A stretch of 64,000 nt of DNA from Streptoalloteichus tenebrarius. Lineage in GTDB: Bacteria > Actinomycetota > Actinomycetes > Mycobacteriales > Pseudonocardiaceae. Numbering within the stretch: position 1 is the first letter of the stretch; each line of letters begins with the position of its first letter. Below, one piece after another: positions 46,401-54,786 of the stretch. Made by a program: the position numbers and the translations under genes. The stretch is from contig NZ_JAMTCP010000024.1 of the NCBI RefSeq assembly GCF_024171885.1, positions 1 to 64,000 on the forward strand, given 5' to 3'. Under the pieces are notes generated by a model, which saw only the letters and a list, made by a program, of their open reading frames with translations, was not told where the DNA came from and did no database searches.

Positions 46401-46465
46401 CGCCGCTCCTTCCCCTCAGCCGCCTCGGCGGTGTTCTCGCGGGACACCCGGTCGGCCGACGACAT
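46397..46465 (-). CDS. 22-aa coupled micro-ORF
   Basis: ATG TCG TCG GCC ... CGG CGG TGA, reading M-S-S-A-D-R-V-S-R-E-N-T-A-E-A-A-E-G-K-E-R-R. Its ATG shares a base with the stop of the 989-aa gene (TGATG) and its TGA overlaps the GTG start of the next gene (GTGA). The GGAG inside it serves as ribosome site for the next gene. It may be a real peptide or a translational coupler. Confidence 0.45.
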   Translation of the reverse strand: MSSADRVSRENTAEAAEGKERR

Positions 46466-49434
46466 CACCGCTTCTCCTCCCCGAGGACGCCCCGCATGCG
46501 ATGCACGGCGGACTGCTCGTCGTCGTTGAAGAGCTGACCGCCCTGGGCGCGCCACTGGTTGCCGCCGCGTTGCTGATCGCCGCCGGCTCCACCGTGGGCG
46601 CCCATGCCACCGCCCATCATCGGCATGCCGCCGCCCATCATGCCGGCCTGTCCCGCGTTGGGGCCGCTGGCCGAGCCGCCGCCCTGGTCGGGCATGCCGG
46701 CCAGGCCCGCACCGCCCGGCCCGTTGGCCTGCGGAGCGTGGGTGCTGGCCAGGCCGCTCTGCTCCGGTCCCGGCGCGCCGGCGGGGCCGGCCTGCTGGCT
46801 CCAGGAGGCCGGGTTCATGGCCGAGTAGCCACCGGGCCCGTACCCCGCCGAGGCGTAGCCGGCCTGTCCGTCCTGAGCGCCGTGTCCCTGGGCGCCGTAT
46901 CCCTGGCCGGCCAGTCCCGCCTGGCCTCCGCCGTACCCGTGCGGCTGCCCGTCCTGTCCCGACGCGAAGCCGAGCGGGTTGAGCGGCGCGAACCCAGCGC
47001 TCGCCGGCGCGGTGGTGGCGGGGGCGGTCACGCCCGGTCCCGTCGGAGACGTGTCGGGGTACGGCATCGGCCCCACGGGAGCCGAGGGCGGCACCGAGGG
47101 CTGCCAGCCGCCCGGAGGCGCGGGGGCCGGGCCCACCGGGGCCGGACCTCCCGGGGGCATCGCCGCGCCGCCCCCGCCAGGACCCCAGCTCGACGGGTCG
47201 GCGGGAGCTGGTCCGACCGGACCGTAGGGCGCGGGAGGCCCGTACGGCGCCGGCCCGCCCTGCCCGGGGCCGGGGAAGACCGGGTTGTGCGGGGCGGGCG
47301 CGACCGGGTGGGTGAACTCCTCCCTGGGGCCGCTGGCGGCCGGGGCCACCGGGTGCGCGAACTCGTCCCTCGGGCCGCTCGCGACCGGGGCCACGGGGTG
47401 GACGAACTCCCCGCGCTGACCGCCGAACGGCGGGCGCGGGTCGTCCTGCCCCACCGGGTAGGGCTGGGTGAAGTACTGCTGCCCGTGCCTCGGCTGTTCG
47501 CCCTGGGGGTAGCCGATCGGGGACACGGGGGGCCGCTGCCCGCCGCCGTGCCCGCCCTGCTGGAGGCCGTCGGGCCGGGTGCCGGCGGCGCCGTCCTGCT
47601 TGGCCTGGCCCTTCTCGTCGAAGTCCAGCTCGTAGGTGGTCGGCTTGGAGCCGTCACCGGCGTCGACGGTCACCGTGACCCGGTCGGGCGCGCCGGGCGG
47701 GTGGGACGCGGTGATGGTCAGCTCGCCGTCGCGGATGACGGCCTTCCCGTCGGGGCCGGGCTGGAGGAGCTGCTCGCCGCTCACCTGGAGCGGCGGCGGG
47801 ACGGCGCCGGACCCGCCCTGTCCCGGTGCGGGGTGCCCGAGCGGCTGCCCCGGGGTCGCCGGGTGCCCCGGAGAGGTCGGCTGCCCCGGCTGGGAGAGGT
47901 GGCCGCCCTCGCCCGGCCGCAGGTCCATGGTCCGCATCAGCGGCTTGCCGTCCGGGCCGAGCGCTCCGGGGCCGGCCCCGTCCTTCGGCGTGGCCATGCC
48001 AAAGTCGATGTTGTAGGTCTTCGGCTTGCCGTCGGGACCCGTCACGCTGATCTTCACGTCGCCCTGGCCGTCCGGGCTGTTCACCGTGATCTTGCGCCCG
48101 TGGTCCTCGATCGTCACGCTCTCCTGCTTGCGCGGATCGACGTCGCCCGGCTTGAGCCTGGTCGGGCCGGTCGACACGTCGGGCGTCGGTTCCTTGGGCT
48201 TCAGATCGTCCACGGCCGGCACCGGAGGCGTCTTGATGTCCCCGCCACCGGTGTTGCCGTTGCCACCGCCGACGTTGCCGTTGCCGGTGCCGCCGCCGAC
48301 GACACCCTTCCCGTCACCCCTGTCGTCGCCCTTCGGGTCCGGCGTGTAGTCCCCGGCCTGGACGTCCTTGAAGGCGTCGGGGTGCACGTCGCCGATGGCC
48401 TGCTGGAGCTTCTGCCAGGACTCGCCGATCCCGCGCTGGATGGCGGCGCACGCCTCCCGGAAGATCCGGTACCGGTTCGCGAAGTCCTGCGTGAACAGGT
48501 CGAGCTTCTGCTTGGCCTCGTTGACCTTGCCCTCGATGGCCTTCTTGACGTCGTTCATGTGGATCACGCCGCCCACCAGCGGCGCGAACAGACCGGTCAT
48601 CGCGCCGATGACACCGGCCTTCAGGGTGATCTTCAGGCTCTCCCCGAACGACAGCGTGGCGTCGCCCTTGGCCACCTTGATGGCCTCGCGGACGTCGTCC
48701 TCCGACATGCCGGCGCACCGCTCGTCGTACAGGTCGTGCACGCGCTTGGCGAACTCTCGGACCTTGTTCTGCGCGTCGCCGGAGGCCGCGGCCACGGCCT
48801 GCGCCGCCCGTTTGAGGTCGCCGGAGACGACGCTGCCGCCCATGTCGACCTTGCCCATGTGGGCGAACGCGGCCTGGGCGCCGGTCCCCTGCCACGTGCT
48901 CTGGAGCGGCTTGGCCGCGTTGGCCATGCCGACCTTGGCCTCGTCGAGCTTGCCGCCGGCCTCGTTCAGTTTGTTGGCCGCGTGGCGGAACGCGCCGAAA
49001 TCGATGTCGCGGACCTTGTCGTATTCCGCGTAGACGTCGCGCCGCAGGTCGATGTCGCCGTTCTGCCCCCCGCCCTTGCCGGTGACGCCCATCGCCTCCT
49101 TGTAGAGCGGGAGGAACTTCTCGAAGAATCGCAGGCCCGGCGCGCCGTCGTCGAGCAGGTGGTTGGAGTTCGCGACGTCACCGCCCTGTTCCAGGCGCTT
49201 GATGCTGGTGCCGACCTCGCGGTACTCCTTGGCCTTGGCGATCGCCGCGTCGACCTGGCCGCCATCCATGGCATGCAGATCGAGCAATACGCCGTACTTC
49301 TCCGCGTACTGGTAGTAGTCGTTCGTGGGATCGACGGCGCCGAGCGCGAAGACGAGGTTCTTCTTCTGTTCCTCGGGAACGTCCGGGCTGTTGAGGAGTT
49401 CGCGGATCTCCTTGCCCTTGGCCTGGTCAGGCAC
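46465..49434 (-). CDS. Large type VII secretion-associated protein with embedded WXG motif and Pro/Gly tail
   Basis: 989 aa. Residues 1-360 are helical: D-Y-Y-Q-Y-A-E near 39-45 (matching Y-x3-E), a WXG100-like hairpin with W181-Q-G183 (LQSTWQGTGAQAAF) followed by a long second helix to about 240, a hydrophobic Gly-rich segment at 272-292 (KAGVIGAMTGLFAPLVGGVI), and another helical stretch to 350. From about 365 on it is Pro/Gly/Gln-rich with beta-like inserts (VTIEDHGRKITVNSPDGQGD and EQLLQPGPDGKAVIRDGELT). The end reads GGQLFNDDEQSAVHRMRG. It overlaps the EspC-like gene by 8 bases. Perhaps the main secreted substrate, comparable in layout to EspA with EspC; no enzymatic domain is seen. Confidence 0.82.
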   Translation of the reverse strand: MPDQAKGKEIRELLNSPDVPEEQKKNLVFALGAVDPTNDYYQYAEKYGVLLDLHAMDGGQVDAAIAKAKEYREVGTSIKRLEQGGDVANSNHLLDDGAPGLRFFEKFLPLYKEAMGVTGKGGGQNGDIDLRRDVYAEYDKVRDIDFGAFRHAANKLNEAGGKLDEAKVGMANAAKPLQSTWQGTGAQAAFAHMGKVDMGGSVVSGDLKRAAQAVAAASGDAQNKVREFAKRVHDLYDERCAGMSEDDVREAIKVAKGDATLSFGESLKITLKAGVIGAMTGLFAPLVGGVIHMNDVKKAIEGKVNEAKQKLDLFTQDFANRYRIFREACAAIQRGIGESWQKLQQAIGDVHPDAFKDVQAGDYTPDPKGDDRGDGKGVVGGGTGNGNVGGGNGNTGGGDIKTPPVPAVDDLKPKEPTPDVSTGPTRLKPGDVDPRKQESVTIEDHGRKITVNSPDGQGDVKISVTGPDGKPKTYNIDFGMATPKDGAGPGALGPDGKPLMRTMDLRPGEGGHLSQPGQPTSPGHPATPGQPLGHPAPGQGGSGAVPPPLQVSGEQLLQPGPDGKAVIRDGELTITASHPPGAPDRVTVTVDAGDGSKPTTYELDFDEKGQAKQDGAAGTRPDGLQQGGHGGGQRPPVSPIGYPQGEQPRHGQQYFTQPYPVGQDDPRPPFGGQRGEFVHPVAPVASGPRDEFAHPVAPAASGPREEFTHPVAPAPHNPVFPGPGQGGPAPYGPPAPYGPVGPAPADPSSWGPGGGGAAMPPGGPAPVGPAPAPPGGWQPSVPPSAPVGPMPYPDTSPTGPGVTAPATTAPASAGFAPLNPLGFASGQDGQPHGYGGGQAGLAGQGYGAQGHGAQDGQAGYASAGYGPGGYSAMNPASWSQQAGPAGAPGPEQSGLASTHAPQANGPGGAGLAGMPDQGGGSASGPNAGQAGMMGGGMPMMGGGMGAHGGAGGDQQRGGNQWRAQGGQLFNDDEQSAVHRMRGVLGEEKR

Positions 49435-49744
49435 AGTGCGTCCCCTTCAGGTTGGCCGCGTTGCCCTGCTCGGTCCTCGCGTACTCGCCGGCGGTCTCGG
49501 TGAGCTTCTGGGCGACCTCGTTCGCCTTCGCGCCGTAGGCGGCCGTGTTCGCGGCCAGCTTGGCGACCAACTCGCCGAACGCGGCCCCGAAGGGGCGGAA
49601 CTGCTGGTCACGGCCGAACTTGCCCGGGTCGATCCTGGCGGCCTCGACCACCGCCTTCTGGTCGGTGACGACCTGCCCGTGCTGCTGGTACCCCTTCGCG
49701 GCCGAGGTGAGGTCGGCGGATGAGACGCCGAGCTTCCCGGTCAT
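49427..49744 (-). CDS. EspC-like/WXG100-like secretion partner
   Basis: 105 aa, start at ATG 49744 (an earlier frame start gives only GGKHHGGGR). Two-helix protein: TGKLGVSSADLTSAAKGYQQ and a second helix LVAKLAANTAAYGAKANEVA, ending in EYARTEQGNA where Y-A-R-T-E fits the Y-x3-D/E type VII signal. No WXG turn. Resembles the EspC/DUF2580 group. It heads the operon and overlaps the large gene, so the two probably form a secreted pair. Confidence 0.8.
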   Translation of the reverse strand: MTGKLGVSSADLTSAAKGYQQHGQVVTDQKAVVEAARIDPGKFGRDQQFRPFGAAFGELVAKLAANTAAYGAKANEVAQKLTETAGEYARTEQGNAANLKGTHCA

Positions 49745-50003
49745 ACGGCCCCCTCCATGATGCTTCCCACCCACGTGGTCCCCCCGGCCACGGCGACGCC
49801 CGAGGCGACGATCCGCGCTTCGGACGCCCGGGAACGGACCAGGGTTCCCATGGTGCCAGGCCGATCACGCGGAGAGGTCCACTTCGCACGCGATGCTCGC
49901 TTTCGCGAAGGCAGCGGCGCCGCGCGGCGAGGTGCGTCAGGGCGAGGCGGGGACGAACCGGTGGAAACCGACGAACGTCAGCGTGGGTTCGGGCGGCGAG
50001 CCC

Positions 50004-50354
50004 TCAGCCGCCCCACTGCTGGGGCGGCGGGCCGGACGGGGGCTGCGCCGGGTAGCCCGGCGGCGGGGTGGTCGGTGGCTGCGGCACCCCGGCCTGCCCG
50101 GGGTGGTGGTACGGCCCGGGAGGAGGAGCGCCATAACCGGGCTGCGACCCGTGGCCTGCCGGTGCGCCATAACCGGGCGGTGCGCCATGACCGGGCGGTG
50201 GGCCGTATCCGGGCGCGGGGCCGTGACCCGCCGGCGGCCAGCCGCTCGGCGGCTGCTTGGGGCGTCGGGAGCGCAGCGCGAGGACCAGGACCACGACCAG
50301 CACCGCGACCACGGCGAACACGATGATCGCCAGCTCGATGACCTTGAGCCCCAC
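50004..50354 (-). CDS. Single-pass membrane protein with Pro/Gly-rich tail
   Basis: 116 aa. One N-terminal helix (VIELAIIVFAVVAVLVVVLVLAL), RSRRPKQ stop-transfer, then a Pro/Gly/Tyr-rich repeat tail (PGYGPPPGHGAPPGYGAPAG). GTG start 28 bases after glmM's stop codon. The function is unknown; composition resembles the tail of the 989-aa protein, perhaps a surface or secretion accessory. Confidence 0.7.
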   Translation of the reverse strand: MGLKVIELAIIVFAVVAVLVVVLVLALRSRRPKQPPSGWPPAGHGPAPGYGPPPGHGAPPGYGAPAGHGSQPGYGAPPPGPYHHPGQAGVPQPPTTPPPGYPAQPPSGPPPQQWGG

Positions 50355-50382
50355 CGCCGCACCCCCTCCCGACCGGCCGGGC

Positions 50383-51717
50383 TCAGCCGACCGACGACAC
50401 CACGCCGGCCAGCCGGTGGGCGACCGCCTCGGCCGCGTCCTGGCTCGGCGCCTCGACCATGACCCGGACGAGCTGCTCGGTCCCGGAGGGGCGCAGCAGC
50501 ACCCTGCCCTGGCCGGCCAGCTCGGCCTCGACGGCGGCGACCGCCTCGGCCACCGAGGGGGCGCTGACCACCGCGGCCTTGTCGCTGACCGGAACGTTGA
50601 CCAGCACCTGCGGCAGCCGTCGCATCACGGAGGCCAGCTCGGCCAGCGGCCGGCCGGTGCCCGCCATGCGCGCCATGAGCCGCATCGCGGTGAGCAGGCC
50701 GTCGCCGGTGGTCGCGTGGGCCGGCAGCACGACGTGGCCGGACTGCTCGCCGCCCAGCGAGTACCCGCCCGCGCGCAGCTCCTCCAGCACGTACCGGTCG
50801 CCCACGGCGGTGGTCCGCAGGGTGACGCCGTGCGCGCGCATGGCCAGGTGCAGCCCCAGGTTGCTCATCACCGTGGCGACCAGCGTGTCCTGGGCCAGCT
50901 CGCCGCTCTCCTTCATGGCGAGGGCGAGGACGGCCATGATCTGGTCGCCGTCGACCGGCTCCCCCGCCGCGTCCACCGCGAGGCAGCGGTCGGCGTCACC
51001 GTCGTGGGCGATGCCCAGATCGGCGCCGTGCGTGACGACCGCCGCGCGGAGCTGGTCGAGGTGCGTGGACCCGCACCGGTCGTTGATGTTCACCCCGTCG
51101 GGGGAGGCGTGCAGCGCGACCACCTCGGCGCCCGCCCGCCGGTACGCCTCGGGGGCCACGGTCGAGGCGGCGCCGTTGGCGCAGTCGACGACCACGCGCA
51201 GCCCGGTCAGCGGCTGCGGCACGGCGACCAGCAGGTGGTCGACGTAGCGCCGGGCGGCGTCCGTCACGTCCCGCACCCGGCCGATGCCGGCCCCGGTCGG
51301 CCGCGCCGCGGTGTCCGTCAGGCGGGCGGCGATCTCGTCCTCCACCGCGTCGGGCAGCTTGTGGCCGCCCGCAGCGAAGAGCTTGATCCCGTTGTCCGGC
51401 ATCGGGTTGTGCGAGGCCGAGATCATCACGCCCAAGTCGGCGTCGAGCTGGCCGACCAGGTGGGCCACGGCGGGCGTGGGGAGCACGCCGACCCGCAGGA
51501 CGTCGGCGCCGGCGGCGGCCAGGCCCGCGGTCACCGCGGCCTCCAGCATCTCGCCGCTGACCCGGGGGTCACGGCCGACCACGGCGACGGGGCGGTGCGT
51601 CCTGTCGCGTTCGCCCAGCACCCTGGCGGCCGCGGCGGCCACCGCGAGCGCGAGTTCCGGGGTCAGGTCGGCGTTGGCCAAACCACGCACTCCGTCGGTG
51701 CCGAACAGGCGCGCCAT
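50383..51717 (-). CDS. glmM: Phosphoglucosamine mutase
   Basis: 444 aa. Start [20 protein letters not shown]; phosphoserine in [18 protein letters not shown]; metal loop DGDADRCL; sugar loop [10 protein letters not shown]-terminal [14 protein letters not shown]. Converts glucosamine-6-P to glucosamine-1-P, following GlmS. Downstream of rpsI-rplM as in related genomes. Confidence 0.98.
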   Translation of the reverse strand: MARLFGTDGVRGLANADLTPELALAVAAAAARVLGERDRTHRPVAVVGRDPRVSGEMLEAAVTAGLAAAGADVLRVGVLPTPAVAHLVGQLDADLGVMISASHNPMPDNGIKLFAAGGHKLPDAVEDEIAARLTDTAARPTGAGIGRVRDVTDAARRYVDHLLVAVPQPLTGLRVVVDCANGAASTVAPEAYRRAGAEVVALHASPDGVNINDRCGSTHLDQLRAAVVTHGADLGIAHDGDADRCLAVDAAGEPVDGDQIMAVLALAMKESGELAQDTLVATVMSNLGLHLAMRAHGVTLRTTAVGDRYVLEELRAGGYSLGGEQSGHVVLPAHATTGDGLLTAMRLMARMAGTGRPLAELASVMRRLPQVLVNVPVSDKAAVVSAPSVAEAVAAVEAELAGQGRVLLRPSGTEQLVRVMVEAPSQDAAEAVAHRLAGVVSSVG

Positions 51718-51806
51718 GGGTTCCGGGACCTCCTGCGAGACGACGTCGAGGGGACGCAGCGAAGAAGCGGCGGGGAAGGAACGAGGAAGAAACTACGACG
51801 AAAGCA

Positions 51807-51849
51807 CTACGGGAGCAGCCACCCGACAGACGGATGACTGCTCCCGTAG
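51807..51849 (-). terminator. Hairpin after rpsI
   Basis: CTACGGGAGCAG (51807-51818) pairs perfectly with CTGCTCCCGTAG (51838-51849), 19-nt loop, between rpsI and glmM. Confidence 0.75.
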
Positions 51850-51883
51850 GTTGTCCCACTCTGGCCCTGGCCAGGCAGGCGCG

Positions 51884-52366
51884 TCAGCGCTTGCTGTACT
51901 GCGGAGCCTTACGGGCCTTCTTGAGGCCGTACTTCTTCCGCTCCTTGGCCCGCGCGTCGCGGGTGAGGAAGCCGGCCTTCTTCAGCGCCGGGCGGTCGTC
52001 CTCGTCCAGGGCGACCAGCGCGCGGGCGATGGCCAGGCGCAGCGCGCCGGCCTGGCCGGTGATGCCGCCACCGCGCAGGTTGGCGATCACGTCGTACTGC
52101 TCGGCCCGCTCCACGGTCACCAGCGGCTCGCGGATGAGCTGCTGGTGCACCTTGCTCGGGAAGTAGGCGTCGAGGGTCTTGCCGTTGACCGTGAACTTGC
52201 CGGTGCCCGGAACGAGCCGGACCCGCACCACGGCCTCCTTGCGGCGGCCGACGGTCTGGACGGGCTTGTCGCTCACGACCGGGGCGGCGTACTCGGCCAC
52301 CAGGGTGTCGGCGGTCTCAGCGGTCTCAGGAGTGGTCACGCTCTGGTCCTCAAGTGCGTCGGTCAC
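51884..52366 (-). CDS. rpsI: 30S ribosomal protein S9
   Basis: 160 aa. The family core begins at about residue 38 ([21 protein letters not shown]) and ends [29 protein letters not shown] in between. An acidic N-terminal extension of about 35 residues ([18 protein letters not shown]) is common in actinobacteria. GTG start overlaps the rplM stop by GTGA. Confidence 0.98.
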   Translation of the reverse strand: MTDALEDQSVTTPETAETADTLVAEYAAPVVSDKPVQTVGRRKEAVVRVRLVPGTGKFTVNGKTLDAYFPSKVHQQLIREPLVTVERAEQYDVIANLRGGGITGQAGALRLAIARALVALDEDDRPALKKAGFLTRDARAKERKKYGLKKARKAPQYSKR

Positions 52367-52806
52367 TGGGCAACCTTGGTGATCTCGAACGGCTTCGGCT
52401 GCTGGGCGGCGTGCGGGTGCTCGGCGCCCGCGTACACCTTCAGCTTGCGGCCCATGGCGCGGCCGAGCCTGTTCTTCGGCAGCATGCCCTTGACGGCCTT
52501 CTCGACCAGCCGCTCGGGGTGCTTGTCCAGCATCTCGCCGAACGAGCGCTTCTTCAGACCGCCCGGGTGACCGCTGTGGCGGTACACGAACTCCTGGTCA
52601 CGCTTGTTGCCGGTCAGGGCGACCTTGTCGGCGTTGACAATGATGACGAAGTCACCCGTGTCGACGTGCGGGGCGTAGGTCGGCTTGTGCTTACCGCGCA
52701 GCAGCGTGGCGGCCTGGGTGGCAAGCCGGCCGAGCACCACGTCCTGCGCGTCGATGACGTGCCAGGCGCGCTCAACCTCGCCGGGCTTCGGGCTGTACGT
52801 GCGCAC
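52363..52806 (-). CDS. rplM: 50S ribosomal protein L13
   Basis: 147 aa. [63 protein letters not shown] start. Transcribed with rpsI. Confidence 0.98.
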   Translation of the reverse strand: MRTYSPKPGEVERAWHVIDAQDVVLGRLATQAATLLRGKHKPTYAPHVDTGDFVIIVNADKVALTGNKRDQEFVYRHSGHPGGLKKRSFGEMLDKHPERLVEKAVKGMLPKNRLGRAMGRKLKVYAGAEHPHAAQQPKPFEITKVAQ

Positions 52807-52930
52807 GGATCTACCTCGTCGTCACTCGCGTCGGGAAGTTGTCGCGGCGGTCACCTCGGCACGGAACGGCGGAACCGCTCGACCTCGGGGCATACGCGGC
52901 CACGTGCCGCACACCGCACAACAGCAGGAG

Positions 52931-52960
52931 AAGATACCCGCCCACCTGAGGCGGGGTCAA
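52931..52960 (-). promoter_or_regulatory. Probable rplM-rpsI promoter
   Basis: On the minus strand TTGACC (52960-52955), 18-bp spacer, TATCTT (52936-52931), about 118 bases upstream of the rplM start. The leader length would leave room for L13 autogenous control. Confidence 0.55.
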
Positions 52961-53422
52961 AACGGGGGTCGCCGACCAGGGCCCCTCGGGCTCGCGCGGA
53001 GCGCGGAACACCACGCCCCACGTGCGCCCGACGGGCCCCGCACGACCGCCGGCGGCGGCCGGGAGACCCCCACCCCGGGTGATGCCCGGGGCGGTTTCAC
53101 CGTACCGGGTCGCGGCTGGTCATGGCAGCCCCAACCGAACGGGTGACGGGGGACGGGCGGCACGCGAGAAGGGACCGACGTCGCCGCGGTCACTCGGGGA
53201 CACGCGTGGTCGGCCTCACGTCCGGACCTCGGCCGACCTCCTGGTCGGCCGAGCGGCAGAGATCATACTGCGCCGCCGACCCCGGCCGCGGGAAGGGCGT
53301 GCCGCCGTCGTCCCGGCCGGCCCCCGTCACACCGTCAGGCCCCGCATCACCCGGTCAGGTGCCATGTCATGTCACCCCGGTCGCGCCGCCACGTCCCCGC
53401 GCCGCGAGCACCGGACACGCGA
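52961..53422. other. Noncoding gap between rplM and the WXG100 genes
   Basis: About 460 bases without a convincing gene in any frame: products are Arg/Pro/Gly-rich without structure. Holds the rplM promoter at its left edge and the esx operon terminator at its right. Confidence 0.5.
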
Positions 53423-53455
53423 AAGACCCCGGGGTCGGGGCGACCCCGGGGTCTT
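53423..53455 (-). terminator. Terminator of the WXG100 operon
   Basis: AAGACCCCGGGGTCG and CGACCCCGGGGTCTT form a 15-bp perfect stem around GGG, 22 bases past the WXG100 gene. Confidence 0.88.
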
Positions 53456-53476
53456 CGACGGTCCGAGCCGCCAGGC

Positions 53477-53764
53477 TCAGGCGCCCCAGCGGGAGGCGTT
53501 CTTGCGCTCCGCGTCCTGGTACTGCTCGAGGGCGTGGCCGACGGCGATGCCGATCTGGTTGAGGACCTGCTTGAGGTCGGCGGCGGCCTCGTCCCACTTG
53601 CGCTGGTGCTCGTTGTACGCGGCGGCGGCGTCACCCTCCCAGGTGGACACCAGCGGCTGGAGGCGCGACTTCAGGCTCTCGAGCTGGCCCTCGATCTTGT
53701 TGGCCGTGCTGGAGATGTCGCTCTGCGCCTGGGACAGCGCACCGAAAGTAACCTTGATCTCCAT
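53477..53764 (-). CDS. esxT: WXG100 protein, EsxT-like
   Basis: 95 aa. Two-helix hairpin with the W-x-G turn in VSTWEGDAAAAYNEHQRKW and the type VII export motif Y-x3-E in EQYQDAERK near the C-terminus. It lies next to another WXG100 gene, as esxT-esxU in mycobacteria; the two would form a heterodimer exported by the ESX-4-like machine. ATG start. Confidence 0.93.
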   Translation of the reverse strand: MEIKVTFGALSQAQSDISSTANKIEGQLESLKSRLQPLVSTWEGDAAAAYNEHQRKWDEAAADLKQVLNQIGIAVGHALEQYQDAERKNASRWGA

Positions 53765-53832
53765 CGAAATGCCTTTCTACGTCCGAGAGTCGAGTGAGGG
53801 ATGCGGTCAGGTCGGTCGACCGGTGCGCTGGA

Positions 53833-54153
53833 TCAGACCTCGCCGCCGAGGGCGCCCAGGATCGAGTTCATGGACGACGCCTGCTCCTCCTCCTGGCGCA
53901 GGTACTCCTGCGAGGAGGCGCCCATCATGTCGGCGATGTCGCTCAGGGCGTTGTTGAGCTTGTCGGCGTCGTGCTGCCACCGCTCGATCAGCTTGTGGAA
54001 CGCCGCGGCGGCGTCGCCCTTCCACGCGGCGGCCAGCGGCTCGATCTGGCCGCGCAGGCTGCTCAGCGAGCCCTGGATGTCGCTGTTGGTGTTCAGGACG
54101 TCCACGCCGGCCTGGCGCATCGTCTCCGAGTCGGTGGTGTAGGAACCGGCCAT
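53833..54153 (-). CDS. esxU: WXG100 protein, EsxU-like
   Basis: 106 aa from ATG 54153. W-K-G turn in LAAAWKGDAAAAFHKLIERW, Y-x3-E in QEYLRQEEEQ. The frame is open to 54261 but the family start is MAGSYTTDSETMRQAGVDVL. The likely partner of the EsxT-like protein, 68 bases apart. Confidence 0.92.
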   Translation of the reverse strand: MAGSYTTDSETMRQAGVDVLNTNSDIQGSLSSLRGQIEPLAAAWKGDAAAAFHKLIERWQHDADKLNNALSDIADMMGASSQEYLRQEEEQASSMNSILGALGGEV

Positions 54154-54321
54154 CTCGTGGGCCCCCTTGTCTCGTTCGTCCTCGTCGTCCGCGGCTTCCC
54201 GGCTCTCGCCTTCCGTCCCGGACAACACTGCGACGCAGAGGTTGCCAGTTCCGGTTCCCACCCCGGTGAGTTTTTCCGGAAGTAGTTGCGCTCGGGAACG
54301 CGACGGGGCGGGAACCGCGAC

Positions 54322-54717
54322 TCAGTAGAGGATTCGCTCCTGGGAAAAGTCCTCGTCATCGTCGGTTTCGGCGGGTCGGCGACGGTTCGCGGCCCCTTCC
54401 CCGACGTTCCCGGAAACAAATGCCTTCTTTTGCTCGAGGGAATGTTCGGCGAGGAGTTCCGCGCCCGAGGGCAGCTCCTCCACCGGCAGTCGGTGCTCGA
54501 CGCGGAACCCGGTCGCGGCCGCGCGCAGGCGCTCGGCGGTGAGCTCGTCGCGCCGCGCGGGGACCCCGCCGCGCCGCACCCGGTCGACCAGGTCCCCGGT
54601 GGCCCCGCGGAAGGCGGCGTCCCGCTCCCTCGCCTCCGCGACCGCCCGACGCCCCCGGTCGGACGCGGAGTCCACCGCCGCCAGGAACCTCCGCATGGCC
54701 TCGTCCACTTCGGACAT
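54322..54717 (-). CDS. ESX-4-locus small protein with DDDED-type tail
   Basis: 131 aa from ATG 54717 (GGGAGG upstream). Helical N-terminus (SEVDEAMRRFLAAVDSASDR, GRRAVAEARERDAAFRGATG); middle with RVEHRLPVEELPSGAELLAE; C-terminus ends TDDDEDFSQERILY. The same ending, DDDEDYSQESWLT, occurs at 45963. Located between the Hsp70-like gene and the WXG100 genes. The function is unknown; perhaps a WXG100-type chaperone or substrate. Confidence 0.78.
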   Translation of the reverse strand: MSEVDEAMRRFLAAVDSASDRGRRAVAEARERDAAFRGATGDLVDRVRRGGVPARRDELTAERLRAAATGFRVEHRLPVEELPSGAELLAEHSLEQKKAFVSGNVGEGAANRRRPAETDDDEDFSQERILY

Positions 54718-54786
54718 CCGCGCCTCCCTCGCCCGTGCGCCGGCGCGGTCGGCGAGCCACCGCCGCACCGCCGGCCTTCCCGTCCC

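Noticed and set aside
49757-50326. 189-codon plus-strand ORF near the membrane Pro/Gly-rich gene
   Set aside because: Antisense to the better-supported membrane protein; no start signal or domain.
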